Counted from the stretch's first letter, positions 1-14,176 are shown. The stretch: DNA of 64,000 nt from Acidiferrobacterales bacterium (GCA_947258385.1 CAMYII010000105.1:1-64000); one strand, 5' to 3'. The notes: generated from the sequence alone by a model not told the origin. Made by a program: numbers and translations.

Positions 1-3321
<3,321 letters not shown>

Positions 3322-3354
3322 TCACACAACCGGCACCGTTGTGAGGCCCTGGCG

Positions 3355-4719
3355 TCACTTGCCGGCGGCGACACCCCGCAACCGCAAGACCAGACCTGGT
3401 TCGTCCGGCGCAGCGGCGAACGGCTCACACACCCAACGATCCGCCACCGCCGCGAGCTCATCGTCGACGTAGACCAACGGCAGGCGTTGCCGTTGCCAGG
3501 GAGGAGTGCCGGATTGCTGTAACAGCTTTTTCAACTTCTGGCGATGAGCGCGCCCCGGCAGTCGGCACGCCTCACCCCCCTGCCGCAAGCGCACCGACAC
3601 CTGCCCGGCGGCAATCCGCTCCTGGGACAGGCCGGCACCCGGCGTCGTGACCGCCTCGAGGCGATAGCCGGTCCCGGGTATAACCAGCGCGTGGTCCGGA
3701 TTCCAAGGCAGGCACAATTGCGCATCGAAGCGCGGCAGCGGCGCCATCACCTGCAAGCTGTCCCGGTACCGGCGCACCTCCGCACCCGGCCAGCTCACCA
3801 CTGCCTGGCGACTGCGCGTGGGCCGGTGAATATAGCCAATGATCTCTTGCAGGCGCCGACGTGACGGCGCCTGCATGTCCGCCCGGCCGATCCAATAGCG
3901 CAACAGGTTACGCAGCCTCACATCGGGCAGGCGCGCCAGCGCCTTGATGGATAAGTTCGTGGCATCGGTTTCCCGACAGACCTCGAGGTCCAGGGCCGCG
4001 CTCTCGTCCAGGAGCGCCGCGGCATCGGCCGCATTGTGCGCGGCACGCGCCAGGACTCTGCCGGCCTCAGGCCAGCGCGTGCGGAGTTGCGGCATGATCT
4101 CCTGGCGGAGAAAGTTGCGCGTATGGCGCGTATCCCGGTTGCTGCGATCATCAATCCAGCTCAGGCCCTCGCTTCGCGCATAGTCGGTCAGATGCTGCCG
4201 GCTGAAGCCCAGCAAGGGGCGGCCCAAGCGACCGTTGGAAAACGGCGTGACAAGCGGCATCGCCGCCATGCCATGCACCCCGCTGCCGCGCAACAGCTGC
4301 AACAGCAGGGTTTCGGCCTGATCATCCTGGTGGTGTGCGGTGAGCAGCAGCTCACCGGCACCGACATGCCCGGCAAGGCGCTCATAGCGCGTACGCCGGG
4401 CCGCCGCTTCCATGCCGTCGGGACTACCGCGCAGCAGTTTGATTTTCTCTATCGTAAAGGGCACATGCAGCTGCCGACACACCTCCCGGCAATGCCGTGC
4501 CCACGCGCCCGATTCGGGTTGCAACCCATGATCAACGTGGATCGCATGGACACTGAAACCCTGCGCGTCACGTAAGCGCACCAGGGCGTGCAATAAGGCG
4601 TGGGAGTCGATGCCGCCGCTGTAGGCGACTTTCAGGCGCGTACCCGGCTGTAACCCAAGACCAGCGTGCAGCACCTTGCTCAGGGCACCGGGTGAGAAGA
4701 CGATCTCAGGCTTCCTCAA
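3355..4719 (-). CDS. tilS: tRNA(Ile)-lysidine synthetase
   Basis: Modifies C34 of the CAU-anticodon tRNA-Ile to lysidine, which switches both charging and decoding to isoleucine/AUA. The PP-loop motif SGGIDS is at residues 34-39, and the ATP-pyrophosphatase core is followed by the tRNA-binding C-terminal domain; about 454 residues, normal for the family. The first possible start is TTG at 4719, which lies inside the 3' end of accA (14-bp overlap). A GTG about 15 codons downstream is an alternative, so the N-terminus is uncertain. The gene is in the accA-tilS-pyrG run. Confidence 0.93.
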   Translation of the reverse strand: MRKPEIVFSPGALSKVLHAGLGLQPGTRLKVAYSGGIDSHALLHALVRLRDAQGFSVHAIHVDHGLQPESGAWARHCREVCRQLHVPFTIEKIKLLRGSPDGMEAAARRTRYERLAGHVGAGELLLTAHHQDDQAETLLLQLLRGSGVHGMAAMPLVTPFSNGRLGRPLLGFSRQHLTDYARSEGLSWIDDRSNRDTRHTRNFLRQEIMPQLRTRWPEAGRVLARAAHNAADAAALLDESAALDLEVCRETDATNLSIKALARLPDVRLRNLLRYWIGRADMQAPSRRRLQEIIGYIHRPTRSRQAVVSWPGAEVRRYRDSLQVMAPLPRFDAQLCLPWNPDHALVIPGTGYRLEAVTTPGAGLSQERIAAGQVSVRLRQGGEACRLPGRAHRQKLKKLLQQSGTPPWQRQRLPLVYVDDELAAVADRWVCEPFAAAPDEPGLVLRLRGVAAGK

Positions 4720-5665
4720 AACGGCCGTAGTTCAAATAGCGCTGCCGGCGCGTCTCGAGCAAGCGCTCGGCCGGCATCCGGCTCATCGTTTCCACGGTGA
4801 CGCTCAGCAGGTCTTTAAGGCGCCCGGCGGTCAGGTCCACATCGCGGTGGGCACCGCCAAGCGGCTCCTCGATGATCTCGTCGATAAGCTCGAGCCTTTT
4901 CAGGCGATCGGCGGTAATACCCATGGACTCGGCCGCGATGGGCGCCTTGTCGGCACTTTTCCACAGGATCGAGGCACAGCCTTCCGGCGAGATCACGGAA
5001 TAGGTGGCGTACTGCAGCATGATCAAATTGTCACACACGCCGATGGCCAGCGCGCCGCCGGAGCCGCCCTCCCCGATCACGACACTGATAATCGGTGTGG
5101 TCAACCCCGCCATGACATAAAGGTTGCGCGCAATCGCCTCACTCTGACCACGCTCCTCGGCACCCACACCGGGATAGGCGCCGGGCGTGTCGATAAAAGT
5201 CAAGACAGGCAGACGAAACCGTTCGGCCAGGCGCATCAGGCGCAGCGCCTTGCGGTAGCCTTCGGGCCTCGGCATGCCGAAATTCCGCAGCACTTTCTCG
5301 CGCGTGTCGCGGCCCTTCTGATGCCCGATGACCACGACCGGTCGGCCTTCCAGGCGGGCCAGGCCACCGACGATAGCAGGGTCGTCGGCAAACAGGCGGT
5401 CGCCGTGCAGCTCCTGAAAATCGGTGAAAACCCGTTCAATATAATCCAGCGTATAGGGCCGTTGAGGGTGACGGGCAACCTGGGAGATCTGCCACGGAGT
5501 CAGGGAACCAAAGGTGGACTCAGTCAGTTTCTGACTTTTTTCCTCTAAACGACTGATCTCCTCCTTGATGTTGAGATTCCCGTTTTGATCGGCATGCCGC
5601 AACGCCTCGATCTTGGTCTCAAGATCGGCAATGGATTGCTCGAACTCCAAGTAGTTTTGATTCAT
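4706..5665 (-). CDS. accA: Acetyl-CoA carboxylase carboxyltransferase subunit alpha
   Basis: Alpha subunit of the carboxyltransferase that moves the carboxyl group from biotin to acetyl-CoA to form malonyl-CoA, the first committed step of fatty-acid synthesis. The 319 residues begin [20 protein letters not shown], with the coiled N-terminus typical of AccA, and include the DTPGAYPG and [11 protein letters not shown] stretches of the crotonase-like fold. The open frame extends 44 codons upstream without homology, so the ATG at 5665 is chosen. It is normally directly downstream of dnaE; here a 795-bp gene-free stretch intervenes. Confidence 0.96.
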   Translation of the reverse strand: MNQNYLEFEQSIADLETKIEALRHADQNGNLNIKEEISRLEEKSQKLTESTFGSLTPWQISQVARHPQRPYTLDYIERVFTDFQELHGDRLFADDPAIVGGLARLEGRPVVVIGHQKGRDTREKVLRNFGMPRPEGYRKALRLMRLAERFRLPVLTFIDTPGAYPGVGAEERGQSEAIARNLYVMAGLTTPIISVVIGEGGSGGALAIGVCDNLIMLQYATYSVISPEGCASILWKSADKAPIAAESMGITADRLKRLELIDEIIEEPLGGAHRDVDLTAGRLKDLLSVTVETMSRMPAERLLETRRQRYLNYGRFEEA

Positions 5666-6046
5666 CCTGATTCCACTGTAGCAAACCCTGGCCGTAATGC
5701 AGCCGGAAAAGCCCACAATAATAGCATATACGGGAAACCTCGTCCTGAACTGATTATTAATGGGTGCCTTGCACATCTGGTGGGTTACGGCACACACTGC
5801 GTGTCTAACCCACCCACATCTACTTCCGGCCCCCGGCCAAATTTATGGGTGTGGCCAAAAAACGCACTCCACGATCCTGGCCAAACGGCGCTGACCGTTT
5901 CTTAAACCTCGGCAATGAATACTTTTAAACCCGTCAGCCCTCGCTGAGGCCGCTTCGCGCTTCCCTGCGCTCTCGCGGCACTGGTACTTCCTTGTACGGC
6001 GTACCGGAGAAAAACCGGGATCAGCGCGAGCTCTTGGCCGAGGCAG

Positions 6047-6455
6047 CCCAAACACTCGTGTCTTTTAATTGAGTGTTTGGGTCCGAGTTAGCGAGCGCCC
6101 TGGTTTTTCGAGGACACACCCCAAGGGTACTTCCTCAGGCGCAGATTCTCTGCGCCTTCACGGCGCGCAAGGCACCGCGCGATAAGCGCGGCGAGGGCTC
6201 GGGCGCGCTTTCTTTTCGTCCCTTTTGATTCGCCACATCCCTGTGGCTCACCCCTTCGGGGCGCACTGACGTGCGTCCAATTTTGCTCCATGCATTGTGT
6301 CTTTGCGCGGACGAAGACAAATTCGACGGGATCGAATTTGGACAACCGAAGGTTGCCCGTAGGGCGCGGACCAGGGGTGGTCCGAGTCAAAAGGGACCCG
6401 TCGTACGGGGGCGGAACCCCGTTTATAGCATTTAAAACATCGCCGAAGGCGATCA
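6047..6455. repeat. Dense array of short perfect hairpins in a gene-free stretch
   Basis: No convincing gene lies between 5666 and 6460. From 6047 onward the DNA is a succession of small perfect stem-loops: 6047-6057/6071-6081 (11-bp stem), 6138-6156 (8 bp, loop TTC), about 6176-6192 (CCGCGC/GCGCGG), 6232-6247 (6 bp), 6251-6261 (CCCC/GGGG, loop TTC), 6269-6278, 6319-6339 (8-bp stem AAATTCGA), 6343-6355, 6355-6365, 6368-6383 (GGACCA/TGGTCC) and 6439-6453 (ATCGCC/GGCGAT). Several are closed by C(UUCG)G-type loops on one strand. A 131-codon open frame on the minus strand (6088-6483) is low-complexity and explained by the hairpins. The part at 5666-6046 has no comparable order. Function unknown; it may be a folded intercistronic RNA or a repeat element. 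Confidence 0.7.
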
Positions 6456-6460
6456 CATTA

Positions 6461-9400
6461 TTAGTGATAGTCGACGACCACATGACCCTCGCCCGCGATC
6501 ACCGACAAGCGCTCAATTACCGGTTCCGTCGGGTTTATCTTCCACTCGTCTCCCAGCACGATGTCCGCTTCCGCCTGCGGGTTACTGTAGTGCACCCGCA
6601 CTGGACAAACTCCATGACTGACGGGGCCAAGCACTTCCTTGAGTGCCGCAATGAAACCGTTTGCGGCGAGATTGGCATCGACGCTGATCACTACCGCCTT
6701 GGCAAATGTGTTACGCGCCTGGTCGATGCTGTACAACTCATCGGCACTCATCTTGAAACCGCCGGTATATTCATCGACGCTCACCTGGCCTCTGACCACC
6801 AGCAGGGTGTCCTTGACCAGCAGCTCGCGATGTTGCGCAAACAGATCGGCGAACACCGCGAGCTCGAGCCGGCCGGTACGGTCATCAAGCGTGATGAAGG
6901 CCATGCGGTCGCCGCGGCGTGTCTGCATCGTGCGCATGCCCACCACCAGCCCGGCCACGGTAACGGTGCGATCATGCGTCGGCTTCAACTCGGCAAGGCT
7001 GCAGTCGGTGATCTTGGCCAGTTCGGACACGTAGCGTTCGATCGGATGGCCGGTGAGGTACAGCCCCAGGGTCTCCTTCTCTTTTTCCAGGCGCTGCTCG
7101 GGCTTCCACTCGCCCACTTCGGCGAACTCCTGAGTGACCGCCGCCTGGTCCGTGACGCCGAACAGGTCCTCCTGTCCGGCTTCCGTGTTCTTCATGTGCT
7201 GCCCCGCGAGCTGCAGCGCCGTGCCGAGCGTCGCCATGAGCTGCATGCCGACGCAGATGCCGAGGAAGGGCCGGCCCGCGCCGAGCGCGACCGACTCGAT
7301 GGCCTCGACCATGCCGGGCAGCCCCTCGAGGCCCCGGCGGCAATCGCCGAAGGCGCCGACGCCGGGCAGGACAACCCGCTCGGCCCGGCCGACCCGGTCC
7401 GGATCCGAGGTCCAGACCCTTGATCGCCCCGAGACCATAGAGGATACCTTCGTCTTCCACCGGCACGAATTCGTAGCCGCAGCGATTGATGTCCGGGGGG
7501 ACGATTGCCAATCCCATGTCACGGCATTCGGCGATCATGGTGACCACCTTGTCCGTATTGTCCATATCGGCGGACAACACAGCCGCCATGAAGGCCGCCG
7601 GATAATGACGTTTCAACCAGGCCGTCTGATAGGCGATCAGCGCATAGGCGGCGGAGTGCGAGCGGTTGAAACCGTAGCCGGCGAATTTCTCGATCAGATC
7701 GAAAATATGCGAGGCCTGGCGCCCGCTGACGCCGCGGACCTCGGCGCCCTTCACGACACCCTCACGCTGGCGGGCCATCTCTTCGGGTTTTTTCTTGCCC
7801 ATGGCGCGGCGCAGCAGGTCCGCCCGACCCAGGGTATAGCCTGATAAGACCTGCGCGATCTGCATCACCTGTTCCTGGTAGAGAATCACGCCGTAGGTGG
7901 GTTTGAGAATGGGCTCCAGGCTCGGGTGCGGATATTCGATCCTGGCACGCCCATGTTTGCGATTAATAAAATCATCCACCATGCCCGATTGCAGGGGTCC
8001 GGGTCGAAACAGCGCCACCAGGGCCACGATCTCTTCGAAATTATCCGGCTGCAGCCGTTTGATCAGATCCTTCATCCCGCGCGATTCCAACTGAAACAGC
8101 GCCGTGGTCTTGCACTCCTTCAGCAAGCGGTAGGTGTCAGCATCGTCGATTGGCAGTTGCTCAATCACAAGCGGCGCTTCGCCCTTGTCCGCCCGTTCGG
8201 CATTGATGGTCTTGACGGCCTTGTCGATGATGGTGAGGTTGCGCAGCCCAAGAAAATCGAATTTCACCAGACCCAAGGCTTCGAGATCATCCTTGTCGAG
8301 CTGTGACACGAGTTGCTCGCCGCCCTGCTCACAGTAAAGCGGCATGAAATCGGTCAACGCGGACGGCGCGATGACGACCCCGCCGGCGTGCTTCCCGGCA
8401 TTGCGCGCAATGCCCTCCAGTGCACGGGCGGTGTCGATCAGCTCGCGAACGTCCTCCTCCTGCTCGTAACGCTCCTTGAGCACCGGTTCCTGCTCCAACG
8501 CCTTGTCCAGGGTCATGCCGATTTCAAACGGGACCAGCTTCGCGAGTTTGTCGACATAACCATAGGGGTGATCCAGCACGCGGCCGACATCGCGCACCAC
8601 CGCCTTGGCCGCCATAGTGCCATAGGTAATGATTTGCGAGACCTTGTCCTTGCCATAGCGGCCGGTGACGTAATCGATCACCCGGTCGCGCCCTTCCATG
8701 CAGAAATCCACATCGAAGTCCGGCATCGACACACGCTCGGGATTCAGAAAGCGCTCAAACAGCAGATCGTATTTGATCGGATCGAGATCGGTGATGCCGA
8801 GCGCATAGGCGACAAGCGAACCGGAACCCGACCCTCGCCCCGGACCCACCGGCACATCATTGTGCTTCGCCCACTGGATGAAATCGGCCACAATCAAGAA
8901 ATAGCCGGCGAAACCCATCTCGATAATGACTTCGAGCTCCTGCTGCAACCGCTCCAGATAGCGCTGCCGATCGCTGTGTTGATCGAGTTGCTGCACCAGA
9001 CTCAGCCTCTGCTCCAGACCACTCTGGGACTGCCGGCGCAAAAGCAGATCGATCGTCATACCCTCCGGCACCGGAAAATCCGGCAGGTAATAGCGGTCGA
9101 ACTCGAGCTGCAGATTGCAGCGCTTGGCGATCTCGATGCTGTTCTCCAGCGCCTCGGGGATATCCTTGAACAGCTCCGCCATCTCCTCGGCGGACCGGAA
9201 ATATTGCTGCGGCGTAAAGCGCCTCGGTCGCCGCCGATCGGAAAGCACGCGCCCGTCATGGATACAGACCCTTACCTCATGGTTGTCGAAATCCGCCGCT
9301 TCGAGGAAATGCACGTGATTGGTGGCCACCACCGGCACGCCCTCGTGCGCCGCGAGCGCGACCGCCGCGTGGTTGTGGTCTTCCTGAAAGGGGTGACCGG

Positions 9401-9917
9401 TGCGCTGCAATTCGAGATAAAAGCGGCCCGGAAACAACGCCTGGTATTCGCGCAACAACGCTTCAGCCAGGTCGTTGTTGCCGGCGATCAATGCCTGGCC
9501 AAGATCGCCTTGCTGGGCGCCCGAGAGCGCGATGAGCCCCGCGGCGGCTCCGTCATGCAGCCAGGACTTGCTGATGCAGGGCCGGCCGACATGCTGACCT
9601 TCGGCGTAGCTGCGTGTCAGCAGCCCGTTCAGGTTGCGGTATCCCTCCCGATTCTGGCACAACAACACCAGACGGTAGGGTTTGTTCACATCGGCTGGAT
9701 TCTCCAGCAGCACGTCGGCCCCGATGATGGGTTTCACGCCGGCCGCCACCGCCGCGCGGTAGAATTTCACCATGCCGAAGACATTGGTCAGGTCGGTGAC
9801 CGCCACGGCGGGCATGCCCCGGTCCGCGGCGACATGCACCAAATCCTTGATGCGGACAATGCCGTCGGCCAGGGAAAACTCGGTATGAAGGTGCAGATGG
9901 ATAAAGCCTGTGCTCAC
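6461..9917 (-). pseudogene. dnaE: DNA polymerase III alpha subunit, disrupted by foreign hisH segment
   Basis: The replicative polymerase catalytic subunit. The N-terminal PHP domain ([15 protein letters not shown]), the polymerase core with the catalytic PDFDVDF motif and the fingers are intact down to GLGAIKG (about 7418). About 180 bp are then replaced by hisH-like coding sequence in another frame. DnaE sequence resumes near 7240 with [15 protein letters not shown], the clamp-binding-like QEDLFG, the OB fold and a normal C-terminus ending at 6461. The upstream frame runs out of register to a stop at 6972. About 56 DnaE residues around the helix-hairpin-helix region are absent, by comparison with E. 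coli. GTG at 9917 gives the cleanest N-terminus; TTG at 9935 is possible. The gene is essential, so an assembly fault is likely unless a second copy exists. Confidence 0.9.
7232..7417 (-). pseudogene. hisH: Internal fragment of HisH (imidazole glycerol phosphate synthase amidotransferase subunit)
   Basis: Read on the minus strand, this segment encodes [20 protein letters not shown], continues with [17 protein letters not shown] and ends in [13 protein letters not shown]. These are hallmark HisH sequences: the [10 protein letters not shown] loop and the nucleophile elbow GICVGMQ with the catalytic Cys of class I glutamine amidotransferases. Only about 60 residues, from the first third of the roughly 210-residue protein, are present, with no start or stop. 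It is embedded in dnaE, replacing a segment of similar length. It looks more GC-rich than the dnaE sequence on either side. The left junction falls on LMAT, which both proteins share, so microhomology is probable. No other his gene is in the window. Confidence 0.88.
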
Positions 9918-10255
9918 CTCGCTATTTGACCGCAAAACGCCGAGGCAGGGAAGCCCAGGCAGGAGCGGCGAAAGAAGATGCCAAAAACCGGCGTCTTTCC
10001 GACATACGGAACTTAGACCCCCCCTGACGGGTCACAATTTCGAGAATCTGAAGAGAAATGGTATCCACTCGCAGGCAGAATCGAGCGCCAAATTCTGTGC
10101 TGGATGATTCTCCGTGATCGATTCCATCGAGCGCCCCGAGAATAACTGATATAGAATAGATAAATAATGCTGCGAGGGACTGTCCGTCGGTTAGGTATTT
10201 TTGGACGGGCCCATTACAATGCTGCGCCTTTATCGGTTACTGTATTACCCAGCGT
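9918..10255. other. Divergent intergenic region between dnaE and gspD
   Basis: The 338 bp between the two divergent genes hold no gene I can support. The half near gspD is AT-rich (about 10140-10200) and contains TACAAT at about 10215, which could be a -10 element for the secretion operon, but I see no clear -35 box at the right distance. No strong ribosome-binding site precedes the gspD ATG. Confidence 0.4.
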
Positions 10256-12652
10256 ATGAATCAACGGGATCCAACACAACAAGCTACGAAAGCCGATTCG
10301 GCGCCGCGTCAGGATATCGGGACGGACGCCAGGCGGGCGGCGTGTTGTCTCCGATCCCGGCGTATCGGCCGAACGGTGGTATTCCTGCTTCTGGGCGGCA
10401 TCTATCTGTTGCCGGCGGGCGCAGTAGATTTAGAACCCCTGGAACAGCAGCGCCTGGCGACCGGCGCCCGCCCGATGACCGCCGCCCAGACCTCGCCCGC
10501 CACGTCCCGCAAGGCAACCCCCCTGGAACAGCAGCAGCGGGTCAAGACGCCACCACGGGCACAAACAACAACCGGCCGTCAGACGGCCCCCGCGCAGCCG
10601 GCACCGGGCAAGACGGAGAATTCCGGGGAGATGCTGTTCAATTTCCAGGATGCGGATATGAAGGCCGTGATCAAGACCATCTCGCAGCTCACCGGAATAA
10701 ACTTCGTCCTTGACCCGCGCGTCAAGGGCAAAGTCAGCATCATCTCCGCCAAACCGGTATCCAAACAGGCGGCCTACGATATTTTTCTGACGGCGATCAA
10801 GGCGCAGGGTTTCACCGCCGCCCCGGTCAGGCCCGGGGTCATGAAAATCATCCCGGTGGGCGAAGGCAAGCAGAACGCCAGCATCCGGCGACGGGATTTC
10901 AAACGCGGCGGCGAACAGATGGTCACCCATGTGGTGGTGATGCAGCACGGCACGGCCACCGAAATGGTGCCGCTGCTGCGGCCGTTGATGGCGCCGACCA
11001 GCCAGCTCTCCGCGTACGCGGCCGCCAATGCCCTGATCATCACGGACTACGCCGACAACGTCCAGCGGCTGATGACGGTTATCGGTGAGATCGACCAGCC
11101 GGTCAGCACGGACGTTACGATCGTGCCCTTGCAGCACGCCTCCGCCCTGGACATGGCGGAACTGGTCAGCCAGCTGACCGTACAAGGACCGCGCGGGCGC
11201 GCGGTCAAGGGCGGGGCTGTCGCGGCGGCCGGCAGCCGTACCAGCATTGTGCCGGACCTGCGAACCAACAGCCTGTTGATCCGCAGCGACAATCCCGGCC
11301 GGGTGGCGCAGCTCAAGCAGCTGATCGCCAAACTGGACGTGCCGGCGAAGACCGACGGCAACACCCGGGTCATCTACCTGCGCAATGCCGATGCCACCAA
11401 GCTCGCCGAGATCCTGCGCGGGCTGCTGGAGGCCGAGGCCCGCGCCCAGCCGGCCGCGGCGCGGCAGGCGGCCGGACGCGGCGCCGCACCCGCCGCGCAG
11501 GGGGCCAAGACCTCGCTGATCCAGGCGGACGAAGAGACCAACTCCCTGATCATCAGCGCGCCGGACTCCGTGTACAACAATCTGCGCGGGGTGATCGAGA
11601 AACTGGACACCCCGCGGGCGCAGGTGTTTGTCGAGGCCATCATTGTGGAGATTCAACACACAGACGCGATGCAGCTCGGATTTCAGTGGGCCGGCGCCGG
11701 GGATATCGGTGAAGGTGGCGGCGCCGGGCTCATCAACTTCCCCGAATCCGGTGCCGGCATCGTTGCCACCGCCCTTGACCCTGTCACCACACTGGGAAGC
11801 GCCGCGGGCCTGAGCCTGGCCTTTCTCGGCGAGGAGGTGACCCTGTCCGACGGCACCACCGTGCGCGGCCTGGGCGGGCTGGCCCGCGCCCTGGAGGAAC
11901 GCAACATCGCCAACATCCTCTCCACCCCCAACCTGCTGACCCTGGACAACGCCGAGGCCAAGATCGTGGTGGGACAGAACGTCCCGTTTCGTACCGGAAG
12001 CTTTACCACGACCACCAGCGGCGCGGACAATCCCTTTCAGACGGTCGAGCGCAAGGATGTCGGTGTCACCCTGCAGATCAAGCCGCAGATCACCGAGGGC
12101 AATAATATCAAACTGGAGATCTCCACCGAGGCCTCGAGCGTGGCCCGCAGCACGCTGGTGGTCGAGGACCTCATTACCAACACCCGCACGCTCGAGACCA
12201 CCATCGTCGTGGAAGACGGGCACAGCATCGCGCTCGGCGGTCTGATCCAGGACACCTTCGATGACACCAATCAGCAGGTCCCGTGGCTGGGCCGCATTCC
12301 TTTTCTGGGCTGGCTTTTCAGATTCAAGGAGAAGACCAAAGGCAAGGTCAACCTGATGGTGTTCCTGCGCCCGACCATCGTACGCAAGCCAAGTGATGCC
12401 TATGCCTTCACTGCCGATCGTTATGACTATATTCTCGGAGAACAACTGTACGTGAACCCGGAGAAAGACAGCACGGACGCGCTGCGCCCCTTTGCACCCA
12501 CCAGACCCGACGCGTCGCCTCGCGGCGCCGCGCAACCGAAAGGGGTCATTGAGGAGAGCTTGTCCGGGGATGAAGACAGCGGCCTGCTGGGTCCGCCGGG
12601 CATCGGCACCGACGATGCGCAAGAATCCGCCGGCAGGCAAGGGGATTTCTGA
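10256..12652 (+). CDS. gspD: Type II secretion system secretin GspD
   Basis: Forms the outer-membrane channel through which folded exoproteins leave the cell. A hydrophobic segment (TVVFLLLGGIYLLPAGA, about residues 42-58) is preceded by an unusually long hydrophilic leader, so the true start may lie downstream of the ATG chosen here. The N0 domain begins at about residue 123 (MLFNFQDADMKAVIKTISQL), N1-N3 repeats follow, then the secretin core with VPFRTGSF and VPWLGRIPFLGWLFR. About 798 residues. It is the first gene of gspD-N; no gspC precedes it. Confidence 0.95.
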   Translation: MNQRDPTQQATKADSAPRQDIGTDARRAACCLRSRRIGRTVVFLLLGGIYLLPAGAVDLEPLEQQRLATGARPMTAAQTSPATSRKATPLEQQQRVKTPPRAQTTTGRQTAPAQPAPGKTENSGEMLFNFQDADMKAVIKTISQLTGINFVLDPRVKGKVSIISAKPVSKQAAYDIFLTAIKAQGFTAAPVRPGVMKIIPVGEGKQNASIRRRDFKRGGEQMVTHVVVMQHGTATEMVPLLRPLMAPTSQLSAYAAANALIITDYADNVQRLMTVIGEIDQPVSTDVTIVPLQHASALDMAELVSQLTVQGPRGRAVKGGAVAAAGSRTSIVPDLRTNSLLIRSDNPGRVAQLKQLIAKLDVPAKTDGNTRVIYLRNADATKLAEILRGLLEAEARAQPAAARQAAGRGAAPAAQGAKTSLIQADEETNSLIISAPDSVYNNLRGVIEKLDTPRAQVFVEAIIVEIQHTDAMQLGFQWAGAGDIGEGGGAGLINFPESGAGIVATALDPVTTLGSAAGLSLAFLGEEVTLSDGTTVRGLGGLARALEERNIANILSTPNLLTLDNAEAKIVVGQNVPFRTGSFTTTTSGADNPFQTVERKDVGVTLQIKPQITEGNNIKLEISTEASSVARSTLVVEDLITNTRTLETTIVVEDGHSIALGGLIQDTFDDTNQQVPWLGRIPFLGWLFRFKEKTKGKVNLMVFLRPTIVRKPSDAYAFTADRYDYILGEQLYVNPEKDSTDALRPFAPTRPDASPRGAAQPKGVIEESLSGDEDSGLLGPPGIGTDDAQESAGRQGDF

Positions 12653-12658
12653 GCACAA

Positions 12659-14170
12659 ATGCCTGAGACTGTCGATCTACAATCCCTGGACCCGCAGTGG
12701 ACGCAGCGCCTGCCCTATCACTTCGCCAAGCGTCATGGCGTGATCAGCGCGCGCCAGCACAACGGCGGCCTCGAGGTCTGGGCCCTGCCCAGCGTTTCCA
12801 GCCACGTGTTATCGGAGCTACACCGCACGCTTGGGGAACCGGTGGTACTGCGCGAATTGAGCCAGGAGGCGTTTGCCACCGCCCTGAACCACGCCTATGA
12901 ACGCGGCGTGAACCATGCGGTGCAGATCGTCGACGACATGGACGAAAGCATGGATCTGACGGAGCTGAGCCAGAACCTGCGCGAGACCGAGGATCTGCTG
13001 GAAAGCGAAGACGACGCCCCCATCGTCCGGCTCATCAACGCCCTGCTGACCCAGGCCGCCCGCGAGGGCGCCTCGGACATCCATATCGAGCCCTTCGAGA
13101 CCCGCTCGGTGGTGCGGTTCCGGCTTGACGGCGTGCTGCGCGATATCCTCGAGCCCCAGCGAGTGCTGCACGGGGTGCTCGTGTCGCGCATCAAGATCAT
13201 GGCGCACATGGATATCGCCGAGAAGCGCCTGCCGCAAGACGGTCGCATCAATCTGCGCCTGGCCGGCCGACCGGTGGATGTGCGCGTCTCCACCCTGCCG
13301 ACCGGTCACGGGGAACGGGTGGTCATGCGTTTGTTGGACAAACAGGCCGGCCGCCTGACGCTGGAGAACCTCGGCATGGCGGACGCCGCCCGTACCGCCG
13401 TCGATCAGCTGATCCGGCAGCCCCACGGCATCATCCTGGTCACCGGACCCACCGGTTCGGGTAAAACCACCACGCTGTATGCCGCGCTCTCGCGTCTCGA
13501 CACGACCCGCCTGAATATCATGACCGTGGAAGACCCTATCGAATACGACCTCGACGGCGTCGGTCAGACCCAGGTCAATACCAAAATCGACATGAGTTTT
13601 GCGCGCGCCTTGCGCTCCATCCTGCGACAGGATCCCGATGTCATCATGATCGGCGAGATCCGCGATCTGGAGACCGCGCAGATCGCGGTGCAGGCCAGTC
13701 TGACCGGACACCTGGTGCTGGCGACCCTGCATACCAATGATTCGGTGGGCGCCGTCACCCGGCTGGTCGACATGGGCGTCGAACCGTTCCTGGTGGCCTC
13801 CAGCCTGATCGGCGTGCTGGCGCAGCGGCTGGTGCGCAAGCTCTGCCGGGAGTGTTGTCAGACTCACACGCCCGATAACGCCGAAGCGGAGATGCTGGGC
13901 CTGAGCCCGGCCATGGCGCCGACCCAGCAGCTCTATACCCCGAGCGGCTGTGCCGGCTGCAGTCATACCGGCTACCACGGCCGCACCGGCATCTACGAGC
14001 TGCTCCAGGTCGACGACACATTGCGCAGTCTGATCCATGACGGCGCTTCGGAAGGACGCATCCGGAAGCACGCCAACGCGCGCGACATGGTCAATCTGCG
14101 CCAGGACGGCTTCCGCTGGGTCCTGAGCGGCACCACCAGCCTGGAAGAGGTACTGCGGGTAGCGCGTTAA
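12659..14170 (+). CDS. gspE: Type II secretion system ATPase GspE
   Basis: Cytoplasmic hexameric ATPase that powers pseudopilus assembly. The Walker A motif GPTGSGKTTT is at about residues 263-272, followed by the Asp box and Walker B (IMIGEIRDLETA). A tetracysteine zinc site (CRECC at about 395 and CAGC at about 430) is typical of GspE. The 503 residues match the family length, and the N-terminal domain that contacts GspL is present. It begins 6 bp after gspD. Confidence 0.97.
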   Translation: MPETVDLQSLDPQWTQRLPYHFAKRHGVISARQHNGGLEVWALPSVSSHVLSELHRTLGEPVVLRELSQEAFATALNHAYERGVNHAVQIVDDMDESMDLTELSQNLRETEDLLESEDDAPIVRLINALLTQAAREGASDIHIEPFETRSVVRFRLDGVLRDILEPQRVLHGVLVSRIKIMAHMDIAEKRLPQDGRINLRLAGRPVDVRVSTLPTGHGERVVMRLLDKQAGRLTLENLGMADAARTAVDQLIRQPHGIILVTGPTGSGKTTTLYAALSRLDTTRLNIMTVEDPIEYDLDGVGQTQVNTKIDMSFARALRSILRQDPDVIMIGEIRDLETAQIAVQASLTGHLVLATLHTNDSVGAVTRLVDMGVEPFLVASSLIGVLAQRLVRKLCRECCQTHTPDNAEAEMLGLSPAMAPTQQLYTPSGCAGCSHTGYHGRTGIYELLQVDDTLRSLIHDGASEGRIRKHANARDMVNLRQDGFRWVLSGTTSLEEVLRVAR

Positions 14171-14176
14171 TCAGGT

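Noticed and set aside
6047-6455. CRISPR array
   Set aside because: The hairpins differ from each other and there are no equal repeats with unique spacers; no cas genes nearby.
6088-6483. 131-codon minus-strand open frame in the hairpin-rich gap
   Set aside because: Made of Arg/Lys/Gly-rich low-complexity sequence produced by the palindromes and overlapping the dnaE end; no ribosome-binding site. Described as a structural element instead.
6461-7522. A separate 353-residue gene with its own start at 7522
   Set aside because: The first 35 residues are out-of-frame DnaE and the next 60 are HisH; the rest is the normal DnaE C-terminus. It is the second half of the broken dnaE, not an independent gene.
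8313-9929. 538-codon open frame on the plus strand opposite dnaE
   Set aside because: Antisense to intact DnaE coding sequence, His/Arg/Gln-rich, with no domain; a shadow of high-GC codon bias.
10430-12658. 742-codon open frame on the minus strand opposite gspD
   Set aside because: Complement of the GspD frame; composition and lack of motifs mark it as a shadow.
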